A stretch of DNA of 64,000 nucleotides from Carettochelys insculpta (taxonomy: Eukaryota; Chordata; Testudines; Carettochelyidae). Each line of letters opens with the position of its first letter. Position 1 is the stretch's first letter. Under the pieces are notes generated by a model. The model saw only the letters and a list, made by a program, of their open reading frames with translations, was not told where the DNA came from and made no database searches. The position numbers and the translations under genes are program-made. Shown piece by piece: positions 34,347 to 45,014 of the stretch. The DNA lies in contig NC_134137.1 in assembly GCF_033958435.1 (NCBI RefSeq), forward strand, positions 178,511,501 through 178,575,500, written 5' to 3'.

Positions 34347-34860
34347 CCCCACTTTGCTACACCGGTGAGCCTCCTGACAGACTTGGTGAAAGCTCAAGGC
34401 CCTGACCCAGTAAAATGGTCAGAGGCAGCCGAGGCTTCCTTCAAGGATCTCTGTACTGCCCTGTGTAGTAATCCGGTGTTGATAGCCCCTGATTTCACTA
34501 AAGAATTCACCCTACAAACAGATGCATCAGATGTAGGCTTAGGGGCAGTCCTGTCCCAGGTGACAGAAGGAGAAGAGCACCTGATCCTATACCTCAGCAG
34601 GAAACTGCTTCCCAGGGAAAGGAAACATGCAGTTGTCGAGAGGGAGAGCCTTGCAGTAAAGTGGGCTATAGAGGCCTTGCGATATTATCTTCTCGGGCGT
34701 TGGTTTGTCCTGATCACAGACCACACCCCACTACAGTGAACGCAGCAGAACAAGGAGAAGAATGCCAGGGTAACCCGATGGTTCATATCACTACAGCCTT
34801 TCCAATTTAGGGTACAACACAGGGCAGGAAAACTAAATCGGAATGCAGATGGGGTTTCCT
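34347..34860 (+). pseudogene. Gypsy RNase H domain
   Basis: RNase H removes the RNA strand of the RNA/DNA hybrid. The open frame 34365-34739 has PVKWSEAAEASFKDLCTALC (connection), FTLQTDASDVGLGAVLSQ (first catalytic Asp), LILYLSRKLLPRERKHAVVE (with Glu), and ALRYYLLGRWFVLITDHTPL (Asp in TDH). It ends at a TGA at 34737-34739, where related proteins have Trp. After that NARVTRWFISLQPF and HRAGKLNRNADGVS show the remaining C-terminus in the same frame, ending at a stop near 34860. Confidence 0.85.
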
Positions 34861-34911
34861 GAATGCACTGTATGACGTCCCAAGTTGCCCAACCCCCTGG
34901 TGTTGAGCGGC

Positions 34912-34923
34912 AGGGAAGATAGG
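34912..34923 (+). promoter_or_regulatory. Polypurine tract before the 3' LTR
   Basis: AGGGAAGATAGG, one pyrimidine only, directly precedes the TG start of the 3' LTR; expected primer for plus-strand synthesis. Confidence 0.6.
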
Positions 34924-35529
34924 TGGCAGACCCTTACCTGGAAGCTTCAGGAACCTTCTGGGAGGACGGTATACTGGGTGGTGGGCCAATTTTGTTCCCT
35001 GACTAGGCCCAAGCCCTCAATGGTCAGCTGAGGCCCTGCGCCCCCTATAAAAGGCTCTCCATCTGGTAGCAGAGAGGAAGGTTTTTGAAGGCACACCGGA
35101 GGAGCACAGCGAGAGCGAGAGCAGAGTGAGTGAGTGAGCAAGTGAGCGAGCGAGAAGGTACCACAGGGAAGCGGTGGGTGAAGTAGCCCAGGATGAGGTT
35201 GCTACTTTGGGGCAGGGGTGAAGGCCCTGCCAGTTGCTTCTTGTCCTTGTAGGGACCCTGGGCCAGAGTCTAGGGTAGAGGGTGGGTCTGGACTCCCCCC
35301 ACCCTTCCCCAGAGGGATTACTTCACTGGAGCAGGCGTGAGCCTGTGAGGGGACTGGCTTTATCCTCCCCACTCTGGACTTGCCTGTGATGAGGATGGCT
35401 CGCTAAGCGGAGACTCCTGTCTTTGGAAAGGCCTGGGCAGATAAGGGGTCTCTGTGAGTCTCTGAGGCACAACAGAGAACTGCCAGGAAGCACAGGGACC
35501 CACAGGGGCTGACAAGGGACTTTGTCACA
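34924..35529 (+). repeat. 3' LTR of the Gypsy element
   Basis: 606 bp from TGGCAGACCCTTACCTGGAA to ACTTTGTCACA. TATA box at 35046. It pairs with the two 5' LTR pieces and shows several substitutions against them. The bases after it (AAACTT) and before the 5' LTR (ACTT) may include a target duplication, but the limits are not certain. Confidence 0.9.
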
Positions 35530-36135
35530 AAACTTAAGGCAACTGTTTCTGGAATTATCCTTTTCTTTGGTTAAACGTAATGAAGCATCCCAGATGAGAC
35601 AGCTTCTGGAGACTGAATCATTTTATGATCTGGAAGAGTGTGTTTTGTGGGAGTCCTGTGTTCAGCTCTCATCTCTCAGCTATTGATTCTTTGTGATCCT
35701 GGGCAAGTCACTTCACTTTTTGTGCCCTGTTTTCCTCATATGAGTCAAATAACTTACAGCCATTGTGACACTTACTTCAACATGATAATGATGTTGGGAA
35801 AGTGCCATGGAAGCAGCTGAGCAACCTTTTCACAGAAAGGAGAGAACCAGTGCTTAACTTTTGCCAGGGCCAAGCTTCCGTGTCTGTTGGATCAGCAATT
35901 CATAACTCCAGCCCCTCCTGGCTTTCTGTGTCAGTTATGAAAGTATATAAAAAAAATGCTTGAGCTCCTGCACCTCTTTCATTCCAAATTAGAAAAGAGT
36001 ATGGGGAAAATCACACATGGTGGATGCTTCTACAGGTGTGTAGAAGGGACACTGCTGAAAGAACTGTGATTTGGAAAGACTGAGTAATTAAAAACTGCCC
36101 TGAGCTCTCCGGGAGAAATGATTCTATAGTACAAG
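35530..36135. other. Unassigned DNA with a MIR-like piece
   Basis: 35640-35830 has TGTGATCCTGGGCAAGTCAC, TTCACTTTTTGTGCCC and TTTTCCTCATATGAGTC in MIR-type SINE order (plus strand). The rest carries no recognised feature. Confidence 0.5.
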
Positions 36136-36342
36136 GGCTGTGTCTACACTACAAAAATAACTTTGAAGTTGCTTACTTCAAAGTACAACTTCAGAATAAC
36201 AGACTTCAAAGTCGAGCGTCTACCCATACCCTACTTTGAAGTAGGGCACTATTCCATTCCCTGGAATGGAGTAAGGACTTTGAAGTTAGGCTCCCTTACT
36301 TCGAAGCTAACTTCAAAGTTAGTTCCTGGTGTAGATGCTCCC
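36136..36342. mobile_element. Short Harbinger-type MITE, 207 bp
   Basis: Ends GGGCTGTGTCTACAC and (reversed) GGGAGCATCTACACC. The interior is made of TTCAAAGT / ACTTCGAAG repeats in inverse arrangement. Confidence 0.65.
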
Positions 36343-36597
36343 AAGTGTTATTATCCAACACCCCTGGGAAACCATGGATGCTGGATAATAAAATGTGCTG
36401 GTTATTTGAGCTGAGGCCAGCAGCAGCCCCACTGTGTCTTCCATCCAGGCAGTGGGCAGCCAGCTTCGTTCTGTTCTCCTCATCCACTCCCCGGCCATAC
36501 AGCAGCCAGCCAGGGCCGGGGCAGTTGTCCCTGGCTGGGGATGCCACTTAACTGAATGTGGCAGTTATCAGAGTGCCGGAATACCGTGCTTTTACTG
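36343..36597. mobile_element. Tigger-like element end
   Basis: The right end, reversed, reads CAGTAAAAGCACGGTATTCC and GGCACTCTGATAACTG and is followed by TA, typical of Tigger-type Tc1/mariner elements. The left end, near TTATTATCCAACACCCC, abuts the MITE and is less clear. Confidence 0.55.
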
Positions 36598-36944
36598 TAT
36601 ATCATTAACTGATCTCCAGAAAGTAGTCTTCTAATATTTAGCATTAATGCTCTTTGCTCCTGAAATAGGAAAAAAAACCAAAAAAACAACCCCAAAGATC
36701 TCAGTACTTAACTCTCATTGGATACATGACTAAATTTAAAGTTGATTTGTACAGTAAGCATTGCCAGAACAGGCTTCCCAACTTTTCACAAGACATGCAA
36801 GGAATGAAGCCGATCAAAGGACAAACTGTTAAAACAGAATACTTACCAGTGCTGAGCACATTGGTTATGACTTATTCATATTTGTGAGAAACTACTCAAA
36901 CTTTTAAAAGGTGAAGCATGTGTGGCCCTTTGAGTTACATGCAA
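36598..36944. other. Unassigned DNA
   Basis: No feature recognised. Confidence 0.4.
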
Positions 36945-37152
36945 AAGCTGCATGAAGTCGTGTGGCACCTTATAGAAGGACAGATATTTCGGAGCATAAG
37001 CTTTCGTGGGCAAAAACCCTCTTTGCCAGCTGCATCTGACAAAGCAGGTCTTTGCCCATGAAAGCTTAAGCTCCAAAATATCTGTTCATCTGTAAGGTGC
37101 CCCAGGACTTCTTGTTGTTTTTGAAGATACAGACGAACATGGCTACCTCTCT
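36945..37152. repeat. Penelope-derived inverted repeat with hammerhead-like core
   Basis: Arms GTGTGGCACCTTATAGAAGG and (reversed) GGGGCACCTTACAGATGAAC flank the repeated motif GGAGCATAAGCTTTCGTGGG / reversed. On the plus strand CTGACAA (37036-37042), the stem AGCAGGTCTTTGCCC and GAAA (37060-37063) reproduce the order of a type I hammerhead ribozyme core, with one core base changed (CTGANGA expected). Confidence 0.65.
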
Positions 37153-37685
37153 TATACGCAAAAGCTGGGCTGTCACACCTTGGAAGTTCTAACATAACCT
37201 TATGCTGCATCTTGCAGCATCCCTGCAAACACCACATTGAAATGCTCATTTTAGTGGCTTATCCGAAATAAATCATTGAAGGGCCTTGCCTCTGATAGAA
37301 ACTGATCCCCATTCCTTGTTGTGTGTTCTCCTTTTACCACACATTAATTTTTAATCTGACCATTTCAAAATAAAGTCATAATGTGTGTCATAAATCACAA
37401 AACTGTGGTAATAAACCACTTTGTTCTGTATTAGCTGTATACAGCCGATACTTAAGCATTTCCACCATTAGCACGGACTATCTGAGCATTCTCCAACATT
37501 TCCTCTATCACTTCCACATTAAACCGTGGAAATGTGGGAAACAAAGCCAGCTCCAATCAACTGAGGGATGCTATTTGTTCTCTAATTGAATGATCAAAGT
37601 CAAATGGGTGAAGATTTTAGTGGCTTTCTGACAACTACAATTATGTTACTCTGCTTTTATCAAATAAACAAAGTCTCACAATTTG
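37153..37685. other. Unassigned AT-rich DNA
   Basis: No feature recognised. Confidence 0.4.
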
Positions 37686-38780
37686 CAATTAATGCCCACC
37701 CCCTCTAAAAATCCCCTCAGGCTAACCAACAGGCTCCTTCCACTCTCCCACCAGTTATGCTGGTGATTAAAAATAGAGGGGGAAAATGTAAATCAAATCA
37801 GGAATGGTTGAGAGTGAATACACGCCATTTGTTTATACTTCATCTAGATTGACCCATGGGGGCAGGCCTATGTAAGGGTGGGGGGAGCCCTATGAAAGAA
37901 CTATAACTCAGAATTACAGTTCCTTTGCTGCTGCTTCCTTACTCCGGGCGGGGAGGAAGTAGATTACTGCAGTCTTTTGCTGGATTCATCTCAGCTCTAC
38001 TGGCCGGCATTCCAACGATCTGCCCCATTCCCAATCCCTTTTCTCCCATCGCCTGCCCTACAGTAGACCTAAGTATGGGCCTATTTTTGCCTAGTGGTCT
38101 GGTCCCACCCACAAAACCAGTTGTAGAGAGACTTCAAAATTTATGGGCAAGAAACCTAGAGAAAGCAAGACCCTTGGTCAGATTCCCACAACTCTCAGAA
38201 GAAGTCCTTCTAGTCTATTGGTTGGATTTGGTCTAACTACCCTGTCAAGCCAGTAGCTTTTTAGTGTCTTTCCCTTTTCATAAATATCTTTATATTTACC
38301 ATCTGGTGTCCTGTTACTAGAAATACTAACCAACAATAAAGGATACAATAAAAAAGAGGAGCAATTTTTTCCCTGTTTTAAATCAGCTAGCTCTGGGACG
38401 TATGCACTGTTACCCAGTCTTTGGAAAACAAATATCAGTTTCACCTTTTTATTCAGTCCATTTCCACTTTCGGGCATTGCTTTAGGCTCATCTATGGTGC
38501 TAATGATACACCGACGAAAGGAGAATAGAGTAAGTCTGTGCTGTACTGTACAATTAACGCCCACCCCCTCTAAAAATTCCCTCAAACTAGTCAACAGCCC
38601 ACTTTCCACGCTCCCACCACCTATGCTGGTAATGAAAAATGGACGAGGGAAAAGTAAATTAAATCAGGAATAGTTGAGAGTGAATACACACCATTTGCTT
38701 ATACTTCATCTAGATTGAATCAACAGGGCAGCCCTATGTAAGGGGGAGGAGCCCACAAAAGAACTATAACTCAGAATTAC
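37686..38780. repeat. LTR-like direct repeat pair
   Basis: CAATTAATGCCCACCCCCTC at 37686 and CAATTAACGCCCACCCCCTC at 38551 begin two direct copies of about 230 bp (to 37918 and 38780, both ending ACTATAACTCAGAATTAC). Between them lie about 630 bp with an AATAAA at 38335-38340. The layout suggests an LTR followed by the start of a second LTR, or a tandem duplication. No internal genes. Confidence 0.6.
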
Positions 38781-39066
38781 TACTACTACTGTGAAACCAG
38801 AATCACTCAGCTTAATATAGTGGCATGCAGAAATCCAAAGACAAGTCAGATGACAATGAAAGAGGTTCAAAAGGAGACTGGAGACAAAGTTAGGTAGAGA
38901 AACAATCAAGCTAGAAGGACTATATAGTATTATTTTTATTTATTATTAGCAAGCATGGCATGTGATGTAGTGCTTGAATAAGTAAGAATTCACTGTGAGC
39001 TAGATTATCCTGGTACATGGTCATGGATAAGGGAAGAGGACCTTCGGGCTGATCTTTCTCTTTGTG
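38781..39066. other. Unassigned AT-rich DNA
   Basis: No feature recognised; it separates the LTR-like repeat from Harbinger element A. Confidence 0.4.
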
Positions 39067-39189
39067 GGTGCGTCTACACTAGCTGGCTGCTTCGAAGTAG
39101 CCAGCCCAACGTCAAAATAGCACCCGTCGCATCTATACGACGTTGAAATCGACGTTAGGCAGTGAGATGTCAAAGTTGCTATTCCCCCA

Positions 39190-40556
39190 GCAGCCAGGAG
39201 GGGGGCCAAAAGGACACGGGGCCCCTCCTGGTCAGAGGCCGAGCTCTGAGACCTGCTGGGGCTCTGGGGCGAGGAGGAGGTGCTCCACGTGATGGGGAGC
39301 AAGCGGCAGAACGCAGACGCGTTCGCCTGACTGGCAGAGGGCCTGGCTGCCCGGGGTCACCCTGCCCGCACTCCGGATCATGTCTGGAGTAAACTGAAGG
39401 AGCTGCAGCAGGGGTACGCCCGGGCCCGGGACTCGACCAGCCGGTCTGGGGCTGCCCCCGCCACTTGCCCCTATTACAGGGAGCTCAGGGCCATCCTGGG
39501 CCCCTGGGACACCTCCTCCCCCCCGGCTACCTTTGATACCATGGCCGACGAGCCCCAGCAGGCCTTGGATCCGGAGTCCGGCCCAGAGGCCAGCCCCGCA
39601 CCCCGGGGCCCACCTGAGGAGCCCCCCCTCGGGACAGCGGAGGAGGGGTCCTGCAGCGAGGAGGGGGGGCTCCTCATTGACCTCCCTTCTCGGAACACCA
39701 GCTGGGCATCCGCCAGCCGGTCTTCCCCTGACTGTGGCAATGGGCGGTCAGGTACGTACCCCACAGAGCACACACCCATGGGCCACAGGGTGGGGGCACC
39801 AGCCACAACCGGGAGCCTCACACACCCCCAGCAGACCCCAACCCATGAATGCCCAGCCACAGTACAGTCCCAGGACGGCGGCACGACCATCAGCGCCCGT
39901 CAACACCCGTACCCATGGACAGAACTCAGTCTTGACCCCGGGGTCGGGGGGAATGCCATGGCGACAGCCAACAGGGACATCACACCCACCGACAGGGACG
40001 GAGACCCAGCACCCAAAAGAGGGTGGGGAGAACGGGCCACGGGCCAGGGCACTAGACTAACAGCCTTCCCCTCCCTCTCTCCCTCTCTCCAGCTGGAGCA
40101 TCGGACGCCACAGGCAGCCAGGCATCATCCGCTGTCCCCGACAGCCCGCTGGAGGCCAGCCACTGCCAGCAGCCGGAGACACCCCCAAGGCCAGCAGAAC
40201 GGTCCCGCCACCACCGGACTCTTGGGATGGCCCCGGTGGACCCTCAGCTGCTGGCAGCTCTCCAGCGGCAGATGGAGGTGGCGGAGGAAAGACTCCACTT
40301 CGAGCGGGAGGAGTCCACCTGGCGGTGGGCAGCGTGGGAGGACTTTATGGGGGTTTTCAGGGACATAGCTGGGTCGATCCAGGAGGCCGTTGCCTGGCTC
40401 CTGCCCCCCGCTGCTCCCAGCTGTCCCCCGGGCAGCCCTCCCCACCGCTCCACCCACCTTGCCGCCTGCTGCCCCACCTACCACTCCACCCATCTCGCTG
40501 CCTGCTGCTCCACCTGCCTCACCACCGGCAAGCTCCACAGAGCCCACTGGGGCTGA
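39190..40556 (+). pseudogene. MYB/SANT-like accessory protein of Harbinger element A
   Basis: In Harbinger elements this second protein helps the transposase enter the nucleus and bind the ends. Exon 1 (39190-39751) encodes a tri-helix MYB/SANT-like domain: DLLGLWGEEEVLHVMGSKRQ, DAFA, LAEGLAARGHPARTPDHVWS, KLKELQQGYARARDSTSRSG, CPYYRELRAILGPWDT, then an acidic/Pro linker. The intron is 39752-40092 (GTACGT..CTCTCCAG). Exon 2 has a leucine-rich helix, PVDPQLLAALQRQMEVAEER, then a proline-rich tail. TGA codons sit at 39247-39249 (Trp in element B) and about 39329, so this copy is broken. Confidence 0.75.
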
Positions 40557-40945
40557 AGACCGGCCAGTGGAGGCATCCTGGCCCTACCTGCCGGTCCTCC
40601 CAGCCCCCAGCCAGCCACGCTGGGGACCACAGACACGGGGAGGAGGGGGTTGCGAGCCATACCCGCCGGGGCTCGCGCCCCTCTACCCCCACTCTGGACT
40701 GATGGGGGCCCGAAGGATGGCTCGGCTGTTGGCCCATATATATAGTTGTCCCCCTTTTTGTAGATTAGTTGCAGTTTCTTTGTGTAATCAAACAAGTTAT
40801 CCAGTTTAAAAAAAAAAAGTTCTATTTTCCAAAAAGCTGGAGTCGTGTGCTTGTTGGGGGGGTGGCATGCGGGTGTTGGGGCTGGTGTGTGGGCATTGCG
40901 GGCTGTGTGTGTGTGGGGGTCTTCTTGGGAAGGCCAGGGAGGTGC

Positions 40946-42395
40946 TCAGGGGTCTCCCTGATCGAAGTGGGCCCGCAGGGCCTCGCGGACCTGTACCCCC
41001 TCACGGTGGGCTTGGCGGCTGGGTGTGGCGGCCGGCTGGGGGAAGCCTGTGCCGGCATCGACTGCCCACCCCTGGACGAAAGCCTCCCCCTTGCTCTCAA
41101 CGATGTTGTGGAGCATGCAGCATTTGCCCACAAACTGGGGGATGTTTTGGAGGCTGACGTCCAGTCAGGCAAGGAGGCACCTCCAGTGGCCCTTCAGACG
41201 GCCAAATGTTCTCTCCACCACCTGGCGGGTGTGGTTCAGGCGGGCATTGAACTGCTCGTGGCTGGTGTTCAGGTGGCCGGTGTATGGGCGCATGAGCCAG
41301 GGCTGGAAGGGGTAGGCCGCGTCCGCCACAAGGCAGAGGGGCACGGTGGTGTCCCCCAGAGGGATCTCCCTCTGGGGGATGTAGGTCCCCGCCTCCAGCT
41401 GGTGGCACAGGCCCGAGTTCCTAAAAACATGGGCATCGTGTGTGCAGCTGGGCCAGCCCACGTACACGTCCTGGAAGTGGCCCCGACTGTCCACCATGGC
41501 CTGCAGGATCATGGAGTGGTAGCCTCTGTGGTTGATGTATCTTCCTCCTCTGTGGTCCGGGGCATGGATGGGGATGTGAGTCCCATCCAGGGCTCCGAAG
41601 CAGTTGGGGAACCCCATGGAGGCGAATCCAGCGACAGCTGCGTCCAGGTCCCCGAGTCGGACGACTCTCTGGCACAACATGGCATTAAGCGCATGGACCA
41701 CCTGTGGGGAGGGAACACAGGTGCCCATGAGGCTGTGCAGGGTGCCCCGGGGCCCTCCCCCCAGGCTCCCTTCCCAGGCACCTCCCCGGGTACCCCACTT
41801 GCACAGCCCATCTCTCCACGGTACCCCTCCCTTTCCAGCCCCGCACCCGGCCCCTCCCTCCCCCCCCGTCCCTCCTGCCCCAAGCCCACATCTGCCCCCC
41901 ACCCAGGTGGGTGCGTGCCCGGGCCTTCTTACCTCCATGACGATGACCCTGACCCTGGCCTTTCCCACTCCAAACTGGTGTCCCACGGAGCGATAGCTGT
42001 CTGGAGTGGCCAGCTTCCAGATGGCTATTACAACCCTTCTCTCGACGGGGAGGGCGCGCCGCATCCAGGTGTCGTGGTGCCTCAGTGCTGGGGTGAGCCA
42101 CTGGCACAGCTCGAGAAAGGTCTGCCGGCGCATGTGGAAGTTCCGGAGCCACATATCGTCATCCCACTCCCGCATGACGAGCTGCTCCCGCCACTCGGAG
42201 CTGGTGGGGTAGCTCCAGAGGCGGGGGAGCAGTCGGTGAGGGAGGAAGAGGGGAGCCCGGTGGTCAGGGGCGTCTCCGTCTGCCACTGGGCAGCCTCCCG
42301 GGCAGCACCTAGCAGGGCGCTTGCCTCCTGGATAACTACCTGGAGGGCCCTATGCTTCCTGCTGCTGCAGCTGCTGCTGGGTGTGCATATCTGCT
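40946..42395 (-). pseudogene. Harbinger transposase (HARBI1-like, DDE_Tnp_4) of element A
   Basis: Cuts the element out and pastes it into a 3-bp target. The main frame 41165-42286 has an N-terminal helix-turn-helix-like part (RQTFLELCQWLTPALRHHDT, RVVIAIWKLATPDSYRSVGH), then after an intron the core: CFGALDGTHIPIHAP (first Asp), VGWPSCTHDAHVFRNSG (second Asp) and RQVVERTFGRLKGHWRCLLA (Glu). All three catalytic residues are present. The intron is 41702-41932 (GTAAGA..CCACAG), 231 bases and free of stops. A TGA at about 41165 replaces an Arg codon and cuts off the C-terminus, which continues in frame to 40946 (VESKGEAFVQGWAVDAG). The N-terminal leader (from 42395) is frame-shifted. Confidence 0.85.
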
Positions 42396-42760
42396 GTGAC
42401 TTGGTCTGCGAGAGAGTGGCTACTGCTCTGCAGACCTCGTGCTGTGCAGGCTGGGTGTGTCTGGGAGGGGCCCTTTAAAGGAGCGGCTTGCTGCTGCCCC
42501 GGAAGGACTAGTGTGCTCTGTGACTCGGTCCGCGGTCTGTCCTGGCCCCTTATTTCGAAAGAGGTTGCTTGTGTGTGTAGACACTCTGCATTTCCTGCCA
42601 GGGCGGCTTTTTTCGGTGTTCCCCGTTGCTACTTCGATGTTGAATATCGACGTTGCCAGCCCTGGAGGACCTGTAGACAATATTCGTCGAAGTAGCCTAT
42701 TTCGATGTTCTTACTTCGAAATAGGCTACTTTGACGTAATGTGCTAGTGTAGATGTAGCC

Positions 42761-42856
42761 TACATGTTAAAGGCGCTACAGGAAAGTGAGCCTGTTGGCT
42801 TGCAAATTTAGGATGGGGAGCTGTTTGAAAGAGTTTCAGCAGGTAGGGTCCATATA
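42761..42856. other. Short spacer between element A and its derivative
   Basis: AT-rich ordinary sequence, no feature. Confidence 0.5.
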
Positions 42857-43567
42857 AGCTGCGTCTACACGTGCACGCTACTTCGAAGTAGCGGCACCAA
42901 CTTCGAAATAGCGCCCGTCGCGTCTACACGTGTCGGGCGCTATTTCGAAGTTAACTTCGATGTTAGGCGGCGAGACGTCGAAGTCGCTAACCTCATGAGG
43001 AGATAGGAATAGCGCCCTACTTCGACGTTCAACGTCGAAGTAGGGACCGTGTAGACGATCCGCGTCCCGCAACGTCGAAATTGCTGGGTCCTCCATGGCG
43101 GCCATCAGCTGGGGGGTTGAGAGATGCTCTCTCTCCAGCCCCTGCGGGGCTCTATGGTCACCGTGGGCAGCAGCCCTTAGCCCAGGGCTTCTGGCTGCTT
43201 CTGCGGCAGCTGGGGATCTATGCTGCAGGCACAGGGTCTGCAACCAGTTCTCAGCTCTGTGTATCTTGTGTTGTTTAGTGCAACTGTGTCTGGGAGGGGC
43301 CCTTTAAGGGAGCGGCTTGCTGTTGAGTCCGCCCTGTGACCCTGTCTGCAGCTGTGCCTGGCATCCCTATTTCGATGTGTGCTACTTTGACGTGTAGACG
43401 TTCCCTCGCTGCGCCTATTTCGATGTTGGGCTGAGCAACGTCGAAGTTGAACATCGACGTTGCTGGCCCTGGAGGACGTGTAGACGTTATTCATCGAAAT
43501 AGACTATTTCGATGTCGCAACATCGAAATAAGCTATTTTGATGTTGGCTGCACGTGTAGACGTAGCC
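42857..43567. mobile_element. Second 711 bp Harbinger derivative
   Basis: Same structure and length as the copy at 33370-34080, in the opposite orientation. Left AGCTGCGTCTACACGTGCAC, right (reversed) GGCTACGTCTACACGTGCAG. It keeps the MYB-side leader (CCATGGCGGCCATCAGCT) and the transposase-side leader (TGTCTGGGAGGGGCCCTTTA) of element A/B but none of either coding core. Confidence 0.85.
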
Positions 43568-44442
43568 ATTGACTCCTCACAGATTTCTGGTCTGTAGCAC
43601 AGTCTGATCTTGGCCATGCAACTCTTTTAGCTCCATCTTAGGTTGTGCATTTCTTGGCCCCTCCATATCCAAATATATTTCCCTGTGTAAAGATAATCAG
43701 CGTAGCTTACAGTGCTAAATGCACCTTGAGTTATGAGCATCCAAAGGGAGCATGCTGCTTAGAAGGGTGCATCCCCTCTGTGGCCAGGACCCTACTTAGC
43801 TGCATGGAACTGAGCAGACAGATTTCCGTGCCCCTCATGCTTTCCAAAAATTGGCTTATGAATATGAATATGCACTATTCAAAGATGCTTTAGGCAAAAT
43901 GCACCATGTAATATATTTATAAGTGGCAATCTGCTGAACGTGTATTTTCTGTTCCTGTGCATGTATCATTCCTGTATGGGAAGTTAGAAACATAATATGT
44001 GTTTTTAAATCTAGAATTTGTAGGGATAACCATTAGTGGTACTTATGACCTGAATGGCCCAGTGATCAAGTTAATGATTTGTGAATGGTTTTGTGTTTCA
44101 TGTAAGCCTGGATTGTGGTTAGTCATACCAGGTCATGTGGCCATGCCACCTGATTCTGGAATTCATTTTGGATCTTGTACTTTTCTACTCAAGGTGATAA
44201 AAGTTTGAAAGGAACACAAAGAATCCCTGGCTTGGGCAATGGGAGCATAGGGATGGGAAACTAAGACAACAGGGAAGTGGCCAGATGCCAGGAGATGCTC
44301 TCTTACCATTCAAGATGCCTGCTGGAAACATATAAGACTGCACCCGGGAAGGATTGGGCCCAAGCTAGGAGGCTGCCTAGTTTTCGAAAAAGATGATGAG
44401 AACCACATTTATAGTAAGAACTTGCATATAACAAGTTCCTTA
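43568..44442. other. Unassigned DNA
   Basis: No gene or repeat recognised. Confidence 0.4.
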
Positions 44443-44567
44443 GGCTACATCTACACAGCAGTGTTATTACGAAATAATCCATTCTGGAACAGCTATTCCA
44501 AAATAGCTTATTTTGAAATAACACAGCTACAAACAAAATGCATTTTGAAATAGCAAGTCTGGATATA
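44443..44567. mobile_element. MITE end fragment
   Basis: GGCTACATCTACACAGCAGT followed by GGAACAGCTATTCCAAAATA and TTTTGAAATAACACAGCTAC; only the left arm of the family best seen at 59714-60126. Confidence 0.6.
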
Positions 44568-45014
44568 TAGGCTATGTCTACACTACACCACAGTTATGAA
44601 AGGCGAAATTTTGAAATGTACATATCAAAAGATCGGCTTTTGAAAGACTGTGTCTACCTGCTCAGAGTGGATTGCAGCTCTGATCCACTCTTTCAAAAGA
44701 TCACAGCATCTTTTTGAAAGAGAGTGTCCAAACAGATATGGAGCCCTTTTGAAAGAACAAGCCAGGAAACACCACGGACTGGGTCGCATGGTTGGGGGGC
44801 CCTTCCAGGGCTTGCAGCCAGCTGATCCCTTAAAGGGACCACCAAGAACACTCACCCTGCACACACCAAGGGCTGCTTTGCTACGCACAGCAGTGCAGAC
44901 CCTGTACCCAGAGCAAAGAACTCCTTGCACTTACCTGCATGGAGCCCCTGCACTTGCCCAATGGGGATGTTCCCCATGACCCCATGGCACAGCTAGCCTT
45001 GGTGGTCCTCAACT

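Larger units (their letters stand above)
21109..35529 (+). mobile_element. Gmr1-like Ty3/Gypsy retrotransposon, host of two nested insertions
   Basis: Two LTRs (606 bp for the 3' one) bound a plus-strand element with primer-binding site, SCAN-containing gag, protease, integrase, RT and RNase H. Integrase lies before RT, unlike ordinary Gypsy but as in Gmr1-type elements. Without the 7.9 kb LINE in the 5' LTR and the 711 bp Harbinger derivative in RT, it would be about 5.8 kb. Stops in gag, integrase, RT and RNase H and an altered integrase aspartate make it inactive. Confidence 0.85.
39067..42760. mobile_element. PIF/Harbinger element A, near complete (3.7 kb)
   Basis: Ends GGTGCGTCTACACTAGC and (reversed) GGCTACATCTACACTAGC. 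It holds a plus-strand MYB/SANT-like gene (39190-40556) and a minus-strand transposase (40946-42395) that converge, with the element ends next to each gene's start. Both genes carry one intron. A target duplication is not clear. GC-rich against AT-rich flanks. Confidence 0.85.

Noticed and set aside
40769..42478. A 569-codon open frame on the plus strand
   Set aside because: It is the antisense of the Harbinger transposase. Its composition (Gly/Pro/Val-rich, no domain) is what the GC-rich complement gives.
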